Positions 34,735-44,528 of a stretch of DNA of 64,000 nt are shown here, one piece after another. Position 1 is the stretch's first letter. Each line of letters starts with the position of its first letter. Below the pieces are notes generated by a model. The model was not told the DNA's origin. It did not search any database and worked only from the letters and a program-made list of their open reading frames with translations. The DNA is from Paralysiella testudinis. Its GTDB lineage: Bacteria > Pseudomonadota > Gammaproteobacteria > Burkholderiales > Neisseriaceae. A program made the translations under genes and the position numbers. The stretch lies in contig NZ_CP069798.1 in NCBI RefSeq assembly GCF_016894345.1, forward strand, positions 2,129,385 to 2,193,384, given 5' to 3'.

Positions 34735-34761
34735 CCCCGGCCATATTTACAATGGCCGGGG
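34735..34761 (-). terminator. Hairpin after trxA
   Basis: CCCCGGCCATATTTACAATGGCCGGGG forms a strong stem. On the minus strand it is followed by TTTGGTTTG, and it lies about 30 bp past the trxA stop. Confidence 0.75.
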
Positions 34762-34788
34762 CTGGGTATAAAGCGCTTTAATCAAGGC

Positions 34789-35118
34789 TTAAATCGAGGC
34801 ATCCACAAAGGCCACCAGCTGGCCTTTGGCCAAGGCGCCTACTTTGGTGGCCACGTTTTCGCCACCTTTAAACACCATCAGCGTGGGAATGCCGCGCACG
34901 CCGAATTGGGCGGGGGTTTGTTCGTTTTCGTCGATGTTGATTTTCACGATTTTCAAGCGGCCTTGGTATTCGGCGGCCACATCGTCCAAAATCGGGGCAA
35001 TCATTTTGCAAGGGCCGCACCACGGTGCCCAAAAGTCGAGCAATACCGGTACATCGGCTTGCAAAACTTCTTTCTCGAAAGTGGCGTCGGTGGCGTGGAC
35101 AATTAAATCACTGCTCAT
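34789..35118 (-). CDS. trxA: Thioredoxin 1
   Basis: A 109-residue thioredoxin with the redox motif WAPWCGPCK, the buried Asp region VLLDFWA and the cis-proline GIPTLMVF. It reduces protein disulfides in the cytoplasm. The start at 35118 has AAAAGGAAA at good spacing; the frame is open 41 codons further upstream without support. Confidence 0.97.
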   Translation of the reverse strand: MSSDLIVHATDATFEKEVLQADVPVLLDFWAPWCGPCKMIAPILDDVAAEYQGRLKIVKINIDENEQTPAQFGVRGIPTLMVFKGGENVATKVGALAKGQLVAFVDASI

Positions 35119-35185
35119 GTCGGTTTCCTTTTTTGTGTGGGTGGTGGTTTTGACCACGCTAAGATACGGCCATATCGGCCAAATT

Positions 35186-36730
35186 TCAAGCCAAACTGTG
35201 CTGTAATAGCTTTTGCGTATAAGCAGCATTGGGTGCGGCAAACACGGTTTCGCAATCGCCCGCTTCCATCACGGCGCCGTCTTTGAGCACCAGCACGCGG
35301 TGCGCCAAGGCGCGGATTACCGCCAAATCGTGGCTGATTAACACATAGCTTAAGCCGTATTGCGCCTGCAAATCGGCCAGCAAGGCCAGAATTTGCTGTT
35401 GCCATTGCACATCCAATGCGCTGGTGGGCTCGTCTAATACCAGCACTTGCGGGCGCACAATCAGGGCACGGGCAATGGCAATGCGTTGGCGCTGGCCGCC
35501 GGAAAAAGCATGTGGATGGCGTGCCAAAATGTCTTCAGGCAGCCCCACATCGCGCAAGGCGGCGCACACGCGGTTTTGCTGCTCGGCCAAGCTCAGGCCC
35601 GGCTCGTACACGCGCAAGGCTTCGGCCACGATTTCAAAAATACTCAGCCGCGGATTAAGCGCGCCAAACGGGTCTTGAAACACCATTTGCATTTGGCGGC
35701 GCAAGGCCGGCTGCCATGGCTCTCGGTTTAAATACAGGCTGCCTGAAGCGGGCAGCAAGTGCATCAGCGCTTTGGCCAGCGTGGTTTTGCCGCTGCCGCT
35801 CTCGCCGATAATGCCTACAGTTTCGCCCGCTTGCAGTTGAAAATCCAAGGGCTGTAATAATTCGAGGTGGCGGCGGCGCCAAAAGCCCTGTGCCTGCGCC
35901 ACTTTCACGCCCATTTGGCGCGCTTCAAGCACGGTGGTGGCGGTTTCAGGCAGCGTTTGCACGCGCCGTTGCGGGCGCGCATTCAACAATAGGCGGGTAT
36001 AGGGATGCTGCGGTGCGTTAAATACTGCGGCGGCGCTGCCTTGCTCCACCACGCGCCCTTGCTGCAATACGGTAACTTCATCGGCAAAGCGGCGCACCAA
36101 GTTTAAGTCATGGCTAATGTAGAGCATGGCCATCTGCCGCTCGCGTTGCAGGCGGTTAAGCAAATCGAGGATTTGCGCCTGTACCGCCACATCCAGCGCG
36201 GTGGTGGGTTCGTCGGCAATCAGCAGTTTCGGCTCGGCGGCAATCGCCATGGCAATCATGGCCCGCTGGCGCTGGCCGCCGGAGAGCTGAAACGGATGGG
36301 CAGCGGCTTTGGCGGCGGCGTCTTGCATCCCCATTTCAGCCAATAGCGCCACGGCTTGCTGCCAAGCGGCGGCTTTGGGCAAGCCCAGATGCAGGGTGAA
36401 TACTTCGGCAATTTGCCGCCCCACCGGCATAATCGGGTTGAGCGCCGTCATCGGCTCTTGAAACACCATGCCGATTTCGCGCCCGCGCAGGCGCTGTAAT
36501 TGGCGTGCCGATGCGCCCAATAATTCTTGGTCGTTAAATTGCAGGCTGCCTGAAAGGCACACATCGGGGTTGAGCTGCATTACGCCTTGCGCCAACACGG
36601 TTTTGCCGCTACCGCTCTCGCCGATTAAGGCGTGTTTTTCACCAGCACGGATGCGCAAGTCCACCTCACACAGCACTTGCCGGCGGCCGAAAAAGGCATT
36701 CAGGCCGCGGATAGCCAATACATCAGCCAT
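35186..36730 (-). CDS. yejF: Peptide ABC transporter ATPase, tandem fused (YejF)
   Basis: A 514-residue protein with two ABC cassettes of the OppD/DppF type. The first has [20 protein letters not shown] and [12 protein letters not shown]; the second (from about 265) has [22 protein letters not shown] and [12 protein letters not shown]. Both ATP sites look complete. It is the last gene of yejB-yejE-yejF and overlaps yejE by 8 bp. It drives import of oligopeptides or microcin C-like peptides in known cases. Confidence 0.94.
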   Translation of the reverse strand: MADVLAIRGLNAFFGRRQVLCEVDLRIRAGEKHALIGESGSGKTVLAQGVMQLNPDVCLSGSLQFNDQELLGASARQLQRLRGREIGMVFQEPMTALNPIMPVGRQIAEVFTLHLGLPKAAAWQQAVALLAEMGMQDAAAKAAAHPFQLSGGQRQRAMIAMAIAAEPKLLIADEPTTALDVAVQAQILDLLNRLQRERQMAMLYISHDLNLVRRFADEVTVLQQGRVVEQGSAAAVFNAPQHPYTRLLLNARPQRRVQTLPETATTVLEARQMGVKVAQAQGFWRRRHLELLQPLDFQLQAGETVGIIGESGSGKTTLAKALMHLLPASGSLYLNREPWQPALRRQMQMVFQDPFGALNPRLSIFEIVAEALRVYEPGLSLAEQQNRVCAALRDVGLPEDILARHPHAFSGGQRQRIAIARALIVRPQVLVLDEPTSALDVQWQQQILALLADLQAQYGLSYVLISHDLAVIRALAHRVLVLKDGAVMEAGDCETVFAAPNAAYTQKLLQHSLA

Positions 36731-37763
36731 TATCTGCCTCCTGCCGCGCATCCAGCGCCTGGCGCAGCCCTTCGCCGATAAAAATCAACAGCAGCAGCAT
36801 GGTGGTGAGCACGGCAAAGGCGGATAAACCAATCCACCACGCGTCCAGATTGTCTTTGCCTTGCGCCAGCAATTCGCCCAAGCTGGCTTGGCTGGCGGGC
36901 ACGCCCAAGCCCAGAAAGTCCAAGCTGGTGAGCGCCAACACCGCGCCGGAAATGCGGAACGGCAAAAACGCCAACACCGGCGTGAGGCTGTTGGGCAGAA
37001 TATGCCGCCACATAATCGCGCGGTTGGGCACGCCCATGCTTTTGGCCGCCAGCACATAGTCCATTTGCCGGTTTTTGAGGAATTCGGCACGCACATAGTC
37101 CGACAAGCCCATCCAGCCAAACAGCGACAGCAGCAATAGCAACAACAATAAGCTGGGGTTGAAAAACGACGACAAAATAATCAGCAAATACAATTCCGGC
37201 AGCCCGCCCCAAATTTCCAGAAAACGCTGCGTAACCAGGTCTACCCGCCCGCCGAAATAGCCTTGCACCGCGCCCACCACAATGCCGATGGCGGTGGCCA
37301 CTGCAGTGAGCGCCAGCGCAAACAGCAGCGAATCGCGAAAACCGTATACCAGCCGCGCCAAAATATCGCGGCCGCGGTCGTCGGTGCCGAGCCAGTGCTG
37401 GGCATTGGGGGCGGCCGGAAACGGCGCGGTGTCGAAGTCGTTGAGGGTATTGGGGCCGTAGGGATTGGGCGGCATCAGCATGCGGTTGCCGTTTTCGCTG
37501 AGCAATTGGCGCAGATAGGGGTCGAGATAATCGGCGGGGGTAGCAAAGTCGCCGCCAAAATCGGTTTCATAATAGGTATTGAACAGCGGAAAATAAGACT
37601 GCCCCTGATAGTGCAGCCACAGCGGTTTGTCGTTGCTCCACAGCGGCGCCAGCAGCGACAGGGCAAACAGCAGCAGCAACACGCGCGCACTCCACAGCGC
37701 CCGTTTATGCTGCCTGAAACGCGCTCGCGCGCGTTGCCACAAGCTGTCGGTGGCGCGGCTCAT
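36723..37763 (-). CDS. yejE: Peptide ABC transporter permease (YejE)
   Basis: A 346-residue permease with an N-terminal membrane segment (residues about 20-40), a long periplasmic loop containing GTDDRGRDILARLVYG, and five further segments. The EAA loop is AAKSMGVPNRAIMWRHILPNSL. The start overlaps the yejB stop (ATGA). Confidence 0.94.
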   Translation of the reverse strand: MSRATDSLWQRARARFRQHKRALWSARVLLLLFALSLLAPLWSNDKPLWLHYQGQSYFPLFNTYYETDFGGDFATPADYLDPYLRQLLSENGNRMLMPPNPYGPNTLNDFDTAPFPAAPNAQHWLGTDDRGRDILARLVYGFRDSLLFALALTAVATAIGIVVGAVQGYFGGRVDLVTQRFLEIWGGLPELYLLIILSSFFNPSLLLLLLLLSLFGWMGLSDYVRAEFLKNRQMDYVLAAKSMGVPNRAIMWRHILPNSLTPVLAFLPFRISGAVLALTSLDFLGLGVPASQASLGELLAQGKDNLDAWWIGLSAFAVLTTMLLLLIFIGEGLRQALDARQEADNG

Positions 37764-38812
37764 CGCTCTTGCCCATCAAAGTGAATGCGCGGGTCTATCC
37801 ACATATAGGATAAATCCGACAGCAATTTGGCCAACAACCCCAGCAAGGTAAACACATACAGCGTGCCCATCACCACCGGATAATCGCGCTTAATCACCGC
37901 TTGGTAAGACAACAGCCCCAAGCCGTCGAGCGAAAACAGGGTTTCAATCAGCAGGCTGCCGGTGAAAAAAGCGCCGATAAACGCCGCCGGAAAACCGGTA
38001 ATCAGCGGAATCAGCGCATTGCGAAACACGTGTTTCAACAAAATCTGCCGTTCAGGCAGCCCTTTGGCGCGGGCGGTATACACATATTGGCGGCGGATTT
38101 CTTCCAAAAACACGTTTTTGGTGAGCACCGTCATCACCGCCAGATTGCCCGCCACCATGGCGGTAATCGGCAAGGCCATGTGCCAGAGGTAGTCGGTGAT
38201 TTTCTGCCCCAGGCTCAAATCGGCCCAATTGTCGCTGGTGAGGCCGCCCAGCGGAAACACCGCCCAGAAGCTGCCGCCGCCAAACAACACCAGCAATACC
38301 AATCCCAACACAAACGGCGGAATGGCATAGCCCACCAAAATCAGCAGGCTGCTGGCGGCATCGAAGCGCGAGCCGTCGTACACCGCTTTGGCAATGCCCA
38401 AGGGAATGCAAATCAGATAAGTGAGCAGAAACGTCCACCAGCCCAGGCTTATCGACACCGGCAATTTATCAATAATCAATTGCCCCACACTTTGGTGGTG
38501 GAAAAAGCTGTCGCCCAAGTCAAAACGGGCAAAACGCCACAGCATATCGCCAAAGCGCTGCAAGGGCGGCTTGTCGAAGCCGTAGAGCTTGTTGAGCTCG
38601 GCAATCTCGTCCGCACCTAAATGGCCGCCCTTTTGCCAGCCCACACTGCCGCCACCGCTGCTCTCCGCCCCGGCCTGATTATTGCTTAGCTGCGCTACCA
38701 TCTGCTCCACCGGCCCGCCGGGCACAAATTGGATTACCGCAAAGGTAATGGCCAAAATCCCCAGCAAAGTGGGGATCAGCAGCAGCAGACGTTTGAGGAT
38801 GTAGCGCAGCAT
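37760..38812 (-). CDS. yejB: Peptide ABC transporter permease (YejB)
   Basis: A 350-residue permease. The N terminus MLRYILKRLLLLIPTLLGI is the typical start of OppB/YejB proteins, followed by VIQFVPGGPVEQ. The EAA loop is ARAKGLPERQILLKHVFRNAL. It is the first gene of the operon; the binding protein gene yejA, usually first, is not present upstream within the window. Confidence 0.94.
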   Translation of the reverse strand: MLRYILKRLLLLIPTLLGILAITFAVIQFVPGGPVEQMVAQLSNNQAGAESSGGGSVGWQKGGHLGADEIAELNKLYGFDKPPLQRFGDMLWRFARFDLGDSFFHHQSVGQLIIDKLPVSISLGWWTFLLTYLICIPLGIAKAVYDGSRFDAASSLLILVGYAIPPFVLGLVLLVLFGGGSFWAVFPLGGLTSDNWADLSLGQKITDYLWHMALPITAMVAGNLAVMTVLTKNVFLEEIRRQYVYTARAKGLPERQILLKHVFRNALIPLITGFPAAFIGAFFTGSLLIETLFSLDGLGLLSYQAVIKRDYPVVMGTLYVFTLLGLLAKLLSDLSYMWIDPRIHFDGQER

Positions 38813-38925
38813 AGGGCGGGCTTTATGAGCAAGGCGGGTGGCGCATCTTACTGTGTTTGCGCCATCGGCGGCAAGCCAAGATGGCGTGGGATAAATTAAC
38901 GGCAAATAGGCACACCAAGGTGTTA

Positions 38926-39000
38926 AGGCTGCCTGAAATAAAACCCGGTTGTTGCCGAGCTGGATTCAGCCATAGCGGGTTTAATGCTTTCAGGCAGCCT
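38926..39000. repeat. Inverted simDUS pair with structured loop
   Basis: The loop contains further short complements (AAACCCG / CGGGTTT), so a long hairpin is possible. It lies between the yejB start region and the DUF2788 gene end and can end the latter's transcript. Confidence 0.75.
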
Positions 39001-39006
39001 TATTCA

Positions 39007-39213
39007 TTACTTAAAATGCATAATCAAGCTGATTAAGGCTTCTTTAAACAAAAATCCGGTCACACCCAAGCCCAACACCAAAAACAAAATCGCGGTGCCA
39101 AACTTGCCCGCCTGCGATTTTTTGCCCAAATCCCAAACAATAAAGCCCAGAAAAATAATCAGAATGCTCAGGCAGATTTTCATTGCCCAGCTGGCAAATT
39201 GTGCTTCATCCAT
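39007..39213 (-). CDS. Small membrane protein, DUF2788-like
   Basis: A 68-residue protein (MDEAQFASWAMKICLSILII start) with two membrane segments (about 12-32 and 43-65) joined by the basic loop DLGKKSQAGKFG. This matches the pattern of DUF2788 proteins of Neisseriaceae. GGAACAACC precedes the ATG at 39213. The function is unknown. Confidence 0.8.
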   Translation of the reverse strand: MDEAQFASWAMKICLSILIIFLGFIVWDLGKKSQAGKFGTAILFLVLGLGVTGFLFKEALISLIMHFK

Positions 39214-39223
39214 GGTTGTTCCT

Positions 39224-40438
39224 TTACAAATTCTGTTGGCTTTGCCGTAAAGTGAGCGGCTGCGCGCTATACCAGCCAAAACCGCATTTTAACAGCAACA
39301 GCAGCGATAATACCGTCAGCGGCGCATGCCAAGAGTGGGTAAGGTCAAACAATATCCCCGCCCCCAAAGGCCCGGCGGCGGCCACCAGATAGCCCACCGA
39401 TTGCGCCATGGCCGACAAACGCGCCGCTTCAATGGCATTATCGGTGCGCAGATTAAAAAACATCAGGCTGAGCGAAAACACCCCTGCCGCGCCCACGCCC
39501 ACCAGCGCCACGCACAACCACATCCAGCCGCCGGGCAGCCACCAAATCCCCAACACACCGATAAAATTGAACAGCGCCATCGTCAGCGCCAAGGGCTGCT
39601 GGTTGGCCATTTTTTCGGCCAACATGGTTACCGCAAACACCGCCGGCAGCCCCACCCATTGCAAGATCGAGCCATACCAGCCCGCATCGGTGGGCGTAAT
39701 ACCCTTGCCGATTAAAATGGCAGGCAGCCAGCTGGCCAAGGTGTAATACATCAGCGATTGTAGCCCCATAAACAGGCTGATGCTCCATGCCAAACGGCTG
39801 CGCCACACCCGCACCGGCACGGGTGCCGCCGTGGCCGAGTGCGGTATGCGCAAGGTTTGGCGGCCACGGTAAAAGCGCACCGCCAGCCACACCGCCAATG
39901 TGGGCAAAGCCACCCAAGCCCACACCCCCAGCGCCAGCGGCCAGCCTTGCCGCTGCGCCAACGGCACCGCCACGCCCGAAGCCAGCCCCGCGCTTAAGGA
40001 CATCACTGCCGAAAACAGCCCGGTCATCAGCCCCACCCGCAGCGGGAAATTCAACTTCACCACGCCGGGCAGCAGCACATTGCCCATCGCAATGGCCATC
40101 GACAACAACACCGTGCCCAACAGCAGCCCGGCAGCGCTGAGCCACAGCGAACGCAAGCCCAGCCCCACCAGCAGCAGCAACAAGGCGCCAATCAAGACTT
40201 CGTCCACGCCAAACCGGCGTGCCAAAGGCGGTGCCAAGGGCGAAAACAGCGCAAAACACAGCACCGGCAGGCTGGTAACCAAGCCCATCAGTGAAGCCGA
40301 AATGCCCAAGTCTTGCTGCACAAAATACACCACCGGCCCCAACGCAATAATCGGCGCACGCAAATTGGCCGCCATCAGCACCACCGCCAACACCAGCAAC
40401 ACCGCCAGTGGGGTGCTTATTTTGGGCTGTGTGTGCAT
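39224..40438 (-). CDS. MFS transporter, CynX/NimT-like
   Basis: A 404-residue major-facilitator protein with twelve predicted membrane segments. The N terminus has the family pattern NLRAPIIALGPVV, which is shared with the CynX/NimT/YycB group of anion or nitroimidazole exporters. The loop between segments 2 and 3 has PLAPPLARRFGVDEVL in place of the classic motif A. AGGACAC is near the ATG. The substrate is unknown. The DUF2788 gene follows 10 bp downstream. Confidence 0.88.
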   Translation of the reverse strand: MHTQPKISTPLAVLLVLAVVLMAANLRAPIIALGPVVYFVQQDLGISASLMGLVTSLPVLCFALFSPLAPPLARRFGVDEVLIGALLLLLVGLGLRSLWLSAAGLLLGTVLLSMAIAMGNVLLPGVVKLNFPLRVGLMTGLFSAVMSLSAGLASGVAVPLAQRQGWPLALGVWAWVALPTLAVWLAVRFYRGRQTLRIPHSATAAPVPVRVWRSRLAWSISLFMGLQSLMYYTLASWLPAILIGKGITPTDAGWYGSILQWVGLPAVFAVTMLAEKMANQQPLALTMALFNFIGVLGIWWLPGGWMWLCVALVGVGAAGVFSLSLMFFNLRTDNAIEAARLSAMAQSVGYLVAAAGPLGAGILFDLTHSWHAPLTVLSLLLLLKCGFGWYSAQPLTLRQSQQNL

Positions 40439-40486
40439 GTGTTTGTGTCCTTAAAATATTGAATGGCTTTATTTTATTCGACTAAA

Positions 40487-40514
40487 AGGCTGCCTGAAAC
40501 CTTTCAGGCAGCCT
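40487..40514. terminator. Inverted simDUS pair
   Basis: AGGCTGCCTGAA-N4-TTCAGGCAGCCT followed by TTGG on one side and TTTTAGT on the other. It lies 32 bp past the metZ stop (minus strand). Confidence 0.75.
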
Positions 40515-40546
40515 TTGGTTAATAATGCCTATTGCATCAAACCGCT

Positions 40547-41725
40547 TTACAGCAAAGCCAATGCGGCAGCCAAGTCGGCACGTATATCGTCGAGGTGTTC
40601 CAGCCCCACCGACACACGAATCAAGCCCGGGGTAATGCCGGCGGCCAATTTGTCTTCGGCACTCATGCGCCCGTGGGTGGTGGTCCACGGGTGGGTGATG
40701 GTGGATTTTACATCGCCGAAATTGGCGGTTTTCGACAACACCTGCACCGCATCAATCACCTGCCAAGCAGCGTCTTGTCCGCCCGCCACTTCCAACGCCA
40801 GCACGGTACCGCCGCTGCTTTGCTGTTGCGCAATCAAGGCCGCTTGCGGGTGCTCGGGCAGCCCGGCGTAAAACACGCGCAACACTTGCGGCTGGGTTTG
40901 CAACCATTGCGCCAAGGCCAGTGCGTTGGCGCTTTGGGCGGCCATGCGCACAAACAGGGTTTCGCAGCCGCCCAGCAATACCCAAGCATTAAACGGCGCC
41001 AAGCTCAAGCCAGCGGAATTCACATACAGCGCAATCTGGTTGACTAAGTCGGCCTTGCCGCACACCACGCCGCCCAATACCCTTCCTTGGCCGTCGATGC
41101 CTTTGGTGGCGGATTGAATCGACAAATCCGCGCCCAATTTCAATGGCTGCTGCACGGCGGCAGAGCAAAAGCAGTTGTCTACCGCCAGCAAAGCGCCGTG
41201 ACGGTGCGCCAATTCGGCCAGCGCCGCCACATCGGCCACTTCGCCTAAAGGATTCGACGGTGTTTCCAAAAACAGCATTTTGGTGTTCGGGCGGATGGCG
41301 GCGGCCCATTCGGCGGTGTCGGTTTGCGACACAAAACTGATGTCGATGCCGAAGCGGCTGATGTGGCCGCTAATCAGCCCGGCCGTGGTGCCAAACAGGC
41401 TGCGGCTGGTAATCAAATGGTCGCCCGCGCTTAAGAAGGTGAGCAAGGCTGCCTGAATCGCTGCCATGCCGGTGGCGGTGGCAATACCGGCTTCGCCGCC
41501 TTCCAGCTGAGCCACCCGCGCCTGAAATGCGGCCACGGTGGGGTTGGCTGTGCGCGAATAGGTATAGCCGGCCTTGGTTTTGGCAAACAACGCCGCACCA
41601 TCGGCCGCACTGTCGAACATAAAGCTGCTGGTTAAAAACAGGGCGTTATTGTGTTCGCGGTATTCGGTTTGCGACTTAGCGCCACGGATGGCCAAGGTTT
41701 CGGGCTTCAGTTGTGTGGGTTTCAT
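40547..41725 (-). CDS. metZ: O-succinylhomoserine sulfhydrylase
   Basis: A 392-residue Cys/Met-metabolism PLP enzyme that makes homocysteine from an O-acylhomoserine and sulfide, in methionine synthesis. It has YTYSRTANPT (phosphate binding), the PLP-facing LAVDNCFCSAAVQQPL, the PLP lysine in SIQSATKGIDG and the C-terminal ISVGLEH-like VSVGLEHLDDI. The N terminus (TLAIRGAKSQTEYREHNNAL start) is that of MetZ rather than MetB. The ATG at 41725 is taken; a TTG just before is in frame. Confidence 0.92.
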   Translation of the reverse strand: MKPTQLKPETLAIRGAKSQTEYREHNNALFLTSSFMFDSAADGAALFAKTKAGYTYSRTANPTVAAFQARVAQLEGGEAGIATATGMAAIQAALLTFLSAGDHLITSRSLFGTTAGLISGHISRFGIDISFVSQTDTAEWAAAIRPNTKMLFLETPSNPLGEVADVAALAELAHRHGALLAVDNCFCSAAVQQPLKLGADLSIQSATKGIDGQGRVLGGVVCGKADLVNQIALYVNSAGLSLAPFNAWVLLGGCETLFVRMAAQSANALALAQWLQTQPQVLRVFYAGLPEHPQAALIAQQQSSGGTVLALEVAGGQDAAWQVIDAVQVLSKTANFGDVKSTITHPWTTTHGRMSAEDKLAAGITPGLIRVSVGLEHLDDIRADLAAALALL

Positions 41726-41881
41726 CAATCAAAAAACCGGATAAATTAGGTGGGGCTGCCCAGCGGCAACAGGGTTGCTATTGTGCGCTTTTTTGTGCAC
41801 AACAGCAAATCGGATTCCCTGTGTTTCAGGCTCTCTGTGCTATAGTTCCGCCGAATAATAAAACCCATTCGGCCACACACC

Positions 41882-42193
41882 ATGAATCTCACCGTCTTAT
41901 TGCAACACAAAATCAGCAACCCCGATTACATCGGCCTAATTGAGCGCACCAACGCCGGCTTCAGCCAGCCGGAGCAAGCGTTGCTGGCGGAAATTCTGCA
42001 ACAGTTTGAGTTTGATGTAGTGCAGGCGCAGGCATTGGCGCAGGCGGTATTGCAGCAAAGCCGCTTCGATCCCAATGCGCTGCATCAAGATGACGACGAC
42101 GAAGACTTCACCGGCGTGTGCCCGCATTGCATCAACCCGCCCATGCCGCCCTTGCGGGATTATCAAATGTGGCGGCTGCAACGGGCAAACTAG
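41882..42193 (+). CDS. Hypothetical protein with acidic loop and CxxC-type cysteines
   Basis: A 103-residue protein. The first half is helical (QPEQALLAEILQQFEFDVVQAQAL), then an acidic run, DDDDEDFTGVCPHC, with a CPHC pair that could bind metal or be redox active. There is no signal peptide. It stands alone between metZ (divergent) and the decarboxylase, with no recognised family. Confidence 0.7.
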   Translation: MNLTVLLQHKISNPDYIGLIERTNAGFSQPEQALLAEILQQFEFDVVQAQALAQAVLQQSRFDPNALHQDDDDEDFTGVCPHCINPPMPPLRDYQMWRLQRAN

Positions 42194-42239
42194 CCGCCCT
42201 GTTTTCAGGCAGCCTTAATTAAATGCCGAAAACCAATAA

Positions 42240-42345
42240 TATAGTGGATTAAATTTGAATCAAGACAAGACGGCGAGCCGCAGACAGTACAGATAGTACG
42301 GCAAGGCGAGCCAACGCGGTATTGGTTCAAATTTAATTCATTATA
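42240..42345. repeat. Short-form Correia element, 106 bp
   Basis: It has the same ends as the element at 33245-33400 and lacks the internal 50 bp (the TGGTGCTTCAGCACC part), giving the second canonical Correia size. The right terminus has changed (ATTCATTATA), creating a TATAAC-like -10. It ends 33 bp before the decarboxylase start. Confidence 0.92.
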
Positions 42346-42378
42346 ACGGCAGCCAACACACAATCTTAAGGAGAAACC

Positions 42379-44286
42379 ATGAGTGCATTGTGCAGCGTAA
42401 TGGTGCTGTCCAAAGACGGCATCAGCCAACTCAAAGACCAAATGCAAGTGGCCGCACCGATGATGCTGGTGTTCGACAACTTCCGCTTCGACGAATGGGA
42501 AAACGGCATGCACGATGCCCGCACCCAAGCGGTGTTGCTCGATGCGGCCAAGCTCACCCAAAAACAGCTGAAAACCATGCAAGAAGCCGTGAACAGCGGC
42601 CAATGGCGTGCCGAAGTGCCGCTGTATTTATGGGACGAAGGCGGCAGCAAGCAGGTGTTCTGCCCTAGCGCACGCCTACTCGATACCCCGCGCCGCGATG
42701 CCGCCGCCGTGGTGGCCGCCATCGCCGCCGATTTGCAGCAAAAAGCACTCACCCCGTTTTATTCCGCCCTCAAAAACTATGTCGACAAAAAGCCCGACTC
42801 TTGGCACACCCCCGGCCACTCCAATGGCGACTCTTTGCGCCAAAGCGCCTGGGGCAGCGATTTCTATCATTTTGTCGGCCAGAGCATGTGGCAGGCCGAT
42901 TTGTCGGTGTCGGTGCAAAGCCTTGATTCGCTGCTGCACCCCGAAGGCGTGATTGCCGAAGCGCAAGATTTGGCCGCCCAAGCCTTTGGGGCACGCCACA
43001 CCTACTTTGCCACCAACGGCTCTTCCACCGCCAATAAAGTCATTCTGCAAAGCTTGCTCACCCCCGGCGACACTTTGCTGCTGGATCGCAATTGCCACAA
43101 ATCGGTGCACCACGGCGTAATTTTGTCGGGTGCGCGACCGGTATATCTGGACAGCAGTATCAACAAAGCACTGGGGCTGTTTGGCCTCGTGCCGCAAAAA
43201 ACCGTGTTGCAGGCCATCGAGGCCAACCCACACGCACGCGCACTGATTCTCACCAGCAGCACCTACGACGGCATGTGCTACGACCTCAAGCCGATTATTC
43301 AGGCAGCCCATGACCACGGCATCAAGGTGATAATCGACGAAGCTTGGTACGGCTTTGCCCGCTTTCATCCCGCCTTTCGTCCCACCGCGCTGGAGCTGGG
43401 CGCCGACTACGTTACCCAAAGCACCCACAAAACCATGTCCGCCTTTTCTCAAGCCAGCATGGTGCATGTAAACAACCCCGGCCACGACAGCCACCTGCTG
43501 CGCGAAACCTTCAATATGCACGCCTCCACCAGCCCGCAATACAGCATCATCGCCAGCCTGGATGTAGCACGCCAGCAAATGGTGATGGAAGGCTACGGTC
43601 TCTTGAGCGGTGCCTTGGAATTGGCCGCCCTGCTGCGCAAACACATCAACGCCCTGCACCACTTTAAAGTATTGCAGCTAGACGAGCTGATGCCCGCCGA
43701 AATTCGCCGCGACAATGTGCGCCTGGATCCCACCAAAATCACCATCGACACCCGCGCCAGCGGCTTCTCCGGTAACCAGATTCAGCATATTCTGTATGAG
43801 CGCTTCAATATCCAAGTGGAGAAATCCACTTTCGCCACCGTGAGCACCTTGGTTACCATCGGCACCACCGCCGAAAAAGCCATGCGCTTAATCCACGCCC
43901 TCACCACCTTGGATCAGGAAAAACCGAAACGCAAAACCCGCCTGCTCGCCCCCAGCCTCACTGTACCGCATTTCTCCGCCCTCGCCTGCCTGCCGCGCGA
44001 CGCCTTTTATTGCCAAGGCGAACGCCTGCCCCTAACCCGCAACGGCAAATTCAACCCCGCACTGGCCGGGCGCGTATGCTGCGACCAAATCGTGCCCTAC
44101 CCGCCCGGCATCCCCGTGCTGGTGCCCGGCCAAATCATCAGCACTGAAATCGGCGAATTTTTGGCCAAAATGTACAGTGGCCACGACGACAAAGAAATCC
44201 ACGGCCTCACCCACAGCCCAGAAGGCGACGGCATCCGCGTTTTACGCCCCGAAGAGCTGGCCGACTTACAAACCCATGCTACCTGA
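42379..44286 (+). CDS. Orn/Lys/Arg decarboxylase (PLP, fold type I)
   Basis: A 635-residue basic amino acid decarboxylase. An N-terminal wing domain (about 1-125) is followed by the PLP core: TPGHSNGDS near 140, DEAWYGFARFHPAF with the pyridoxal Asp, and the Schiff-base lysine in STHKTMSAFSQ (Lys351). A C-terminal domain ends with VPYPPGIPVLVPGQ. The protein is shorter than E. coli AdiA/CadA (about 715-755). The substrate (arginine most likely, by similarity to Neisseriaceae SpeA-like proteins) cannot be fixed from sequence. It would produce agmatine, putrescine or cadaverine and consume protons. GGAGAAACC gives a good ribosome site. The Correia element upstream may carry its promoter. Confidence 0.88.
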   Translation: MSALCSVMVLSKDGISQLKDQMQVAAPMMLVFDNFRFDEWENGMHDARTQAVLLDAAKLTQKQLKTMQEAVNSGQWRAEVPLYLWDEGGSKQVFCPSARLLDTPRRDAAAVVAAIAADLQQKALTPFYSALKNYVDKKPDSWHTPGHSNGDSLRQSAWGSDFYHFVGQSMWQADLSVSVQSLDSLLHPEGVIAEAQDLAAQAFGARHTYFATNGSSTANKVILQSLLTPGDTLLLDRNCHKSVHHGVILSGARPVYLDSSINKALGLFGLVPQKTVLQAIEANPHARALILTSSTYDGMCYDLKPIIQAAHDHGIKVIIDEAWYGFARFHPAFRPTALELGADYVTQSTHKTMSAFSQASMVHVNNPGHDSHLLRETFNMHASTSPQYSIIASLDVARQQMVMEGYGLLSGALELAALLRKHINALHHFKVLQLDELMPAEIRRDNVRLDPTKITIDTRASGFSGNQIQHILYERFNIQVEKSTFATVSTLVTIGTTAEKAMRLIHALTTLDQEKPKRKTRLLAPSLTVPHFSALACLPRDAFYCQGERLPLTRNGKFNPALAGRVCCDQIVPYPPGIPVLVPGQIISTEIGEFLAKMYSGHDDKEIHGLTHSPEGDGIRVLRPEELADLQTHAT

Positions 44287-44335
44287 AACGGTATAGACCA
44301 CCAGCACGCCGAAAGACAAAACATATTTGTATTTC

Positions 44336-44349
44336 TTGATATATATTAA
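44336..44349. promoter_or_regulatory. FNR-like palindrome, one mismatch
   Basis: TTGATATATATTAA differs from TTGAT-N4-ATCAA at one base. It lies about 180 bp upstream of the hemerythrin gene, similar to the distance of the adh box from its gene. In an A/T-rich gap the match could be by chance. Confidence 0.35.
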
Positions 44350-44528
44350 AGCCCGTTTATCCCAAATGGCATACACATATAATTGAGCCGAAGTTAAAAT
44401 AACAGGGTTTTCATAAGCTTTATGGCACGGCTATTTACCCGCAAATATTGGGCTATAATTTATTTAAATAAACCCATGTTTTAATTTCATTTCTTAAAGT
44501 TTATACAAACACTAAAGAGGTAGTAGCT

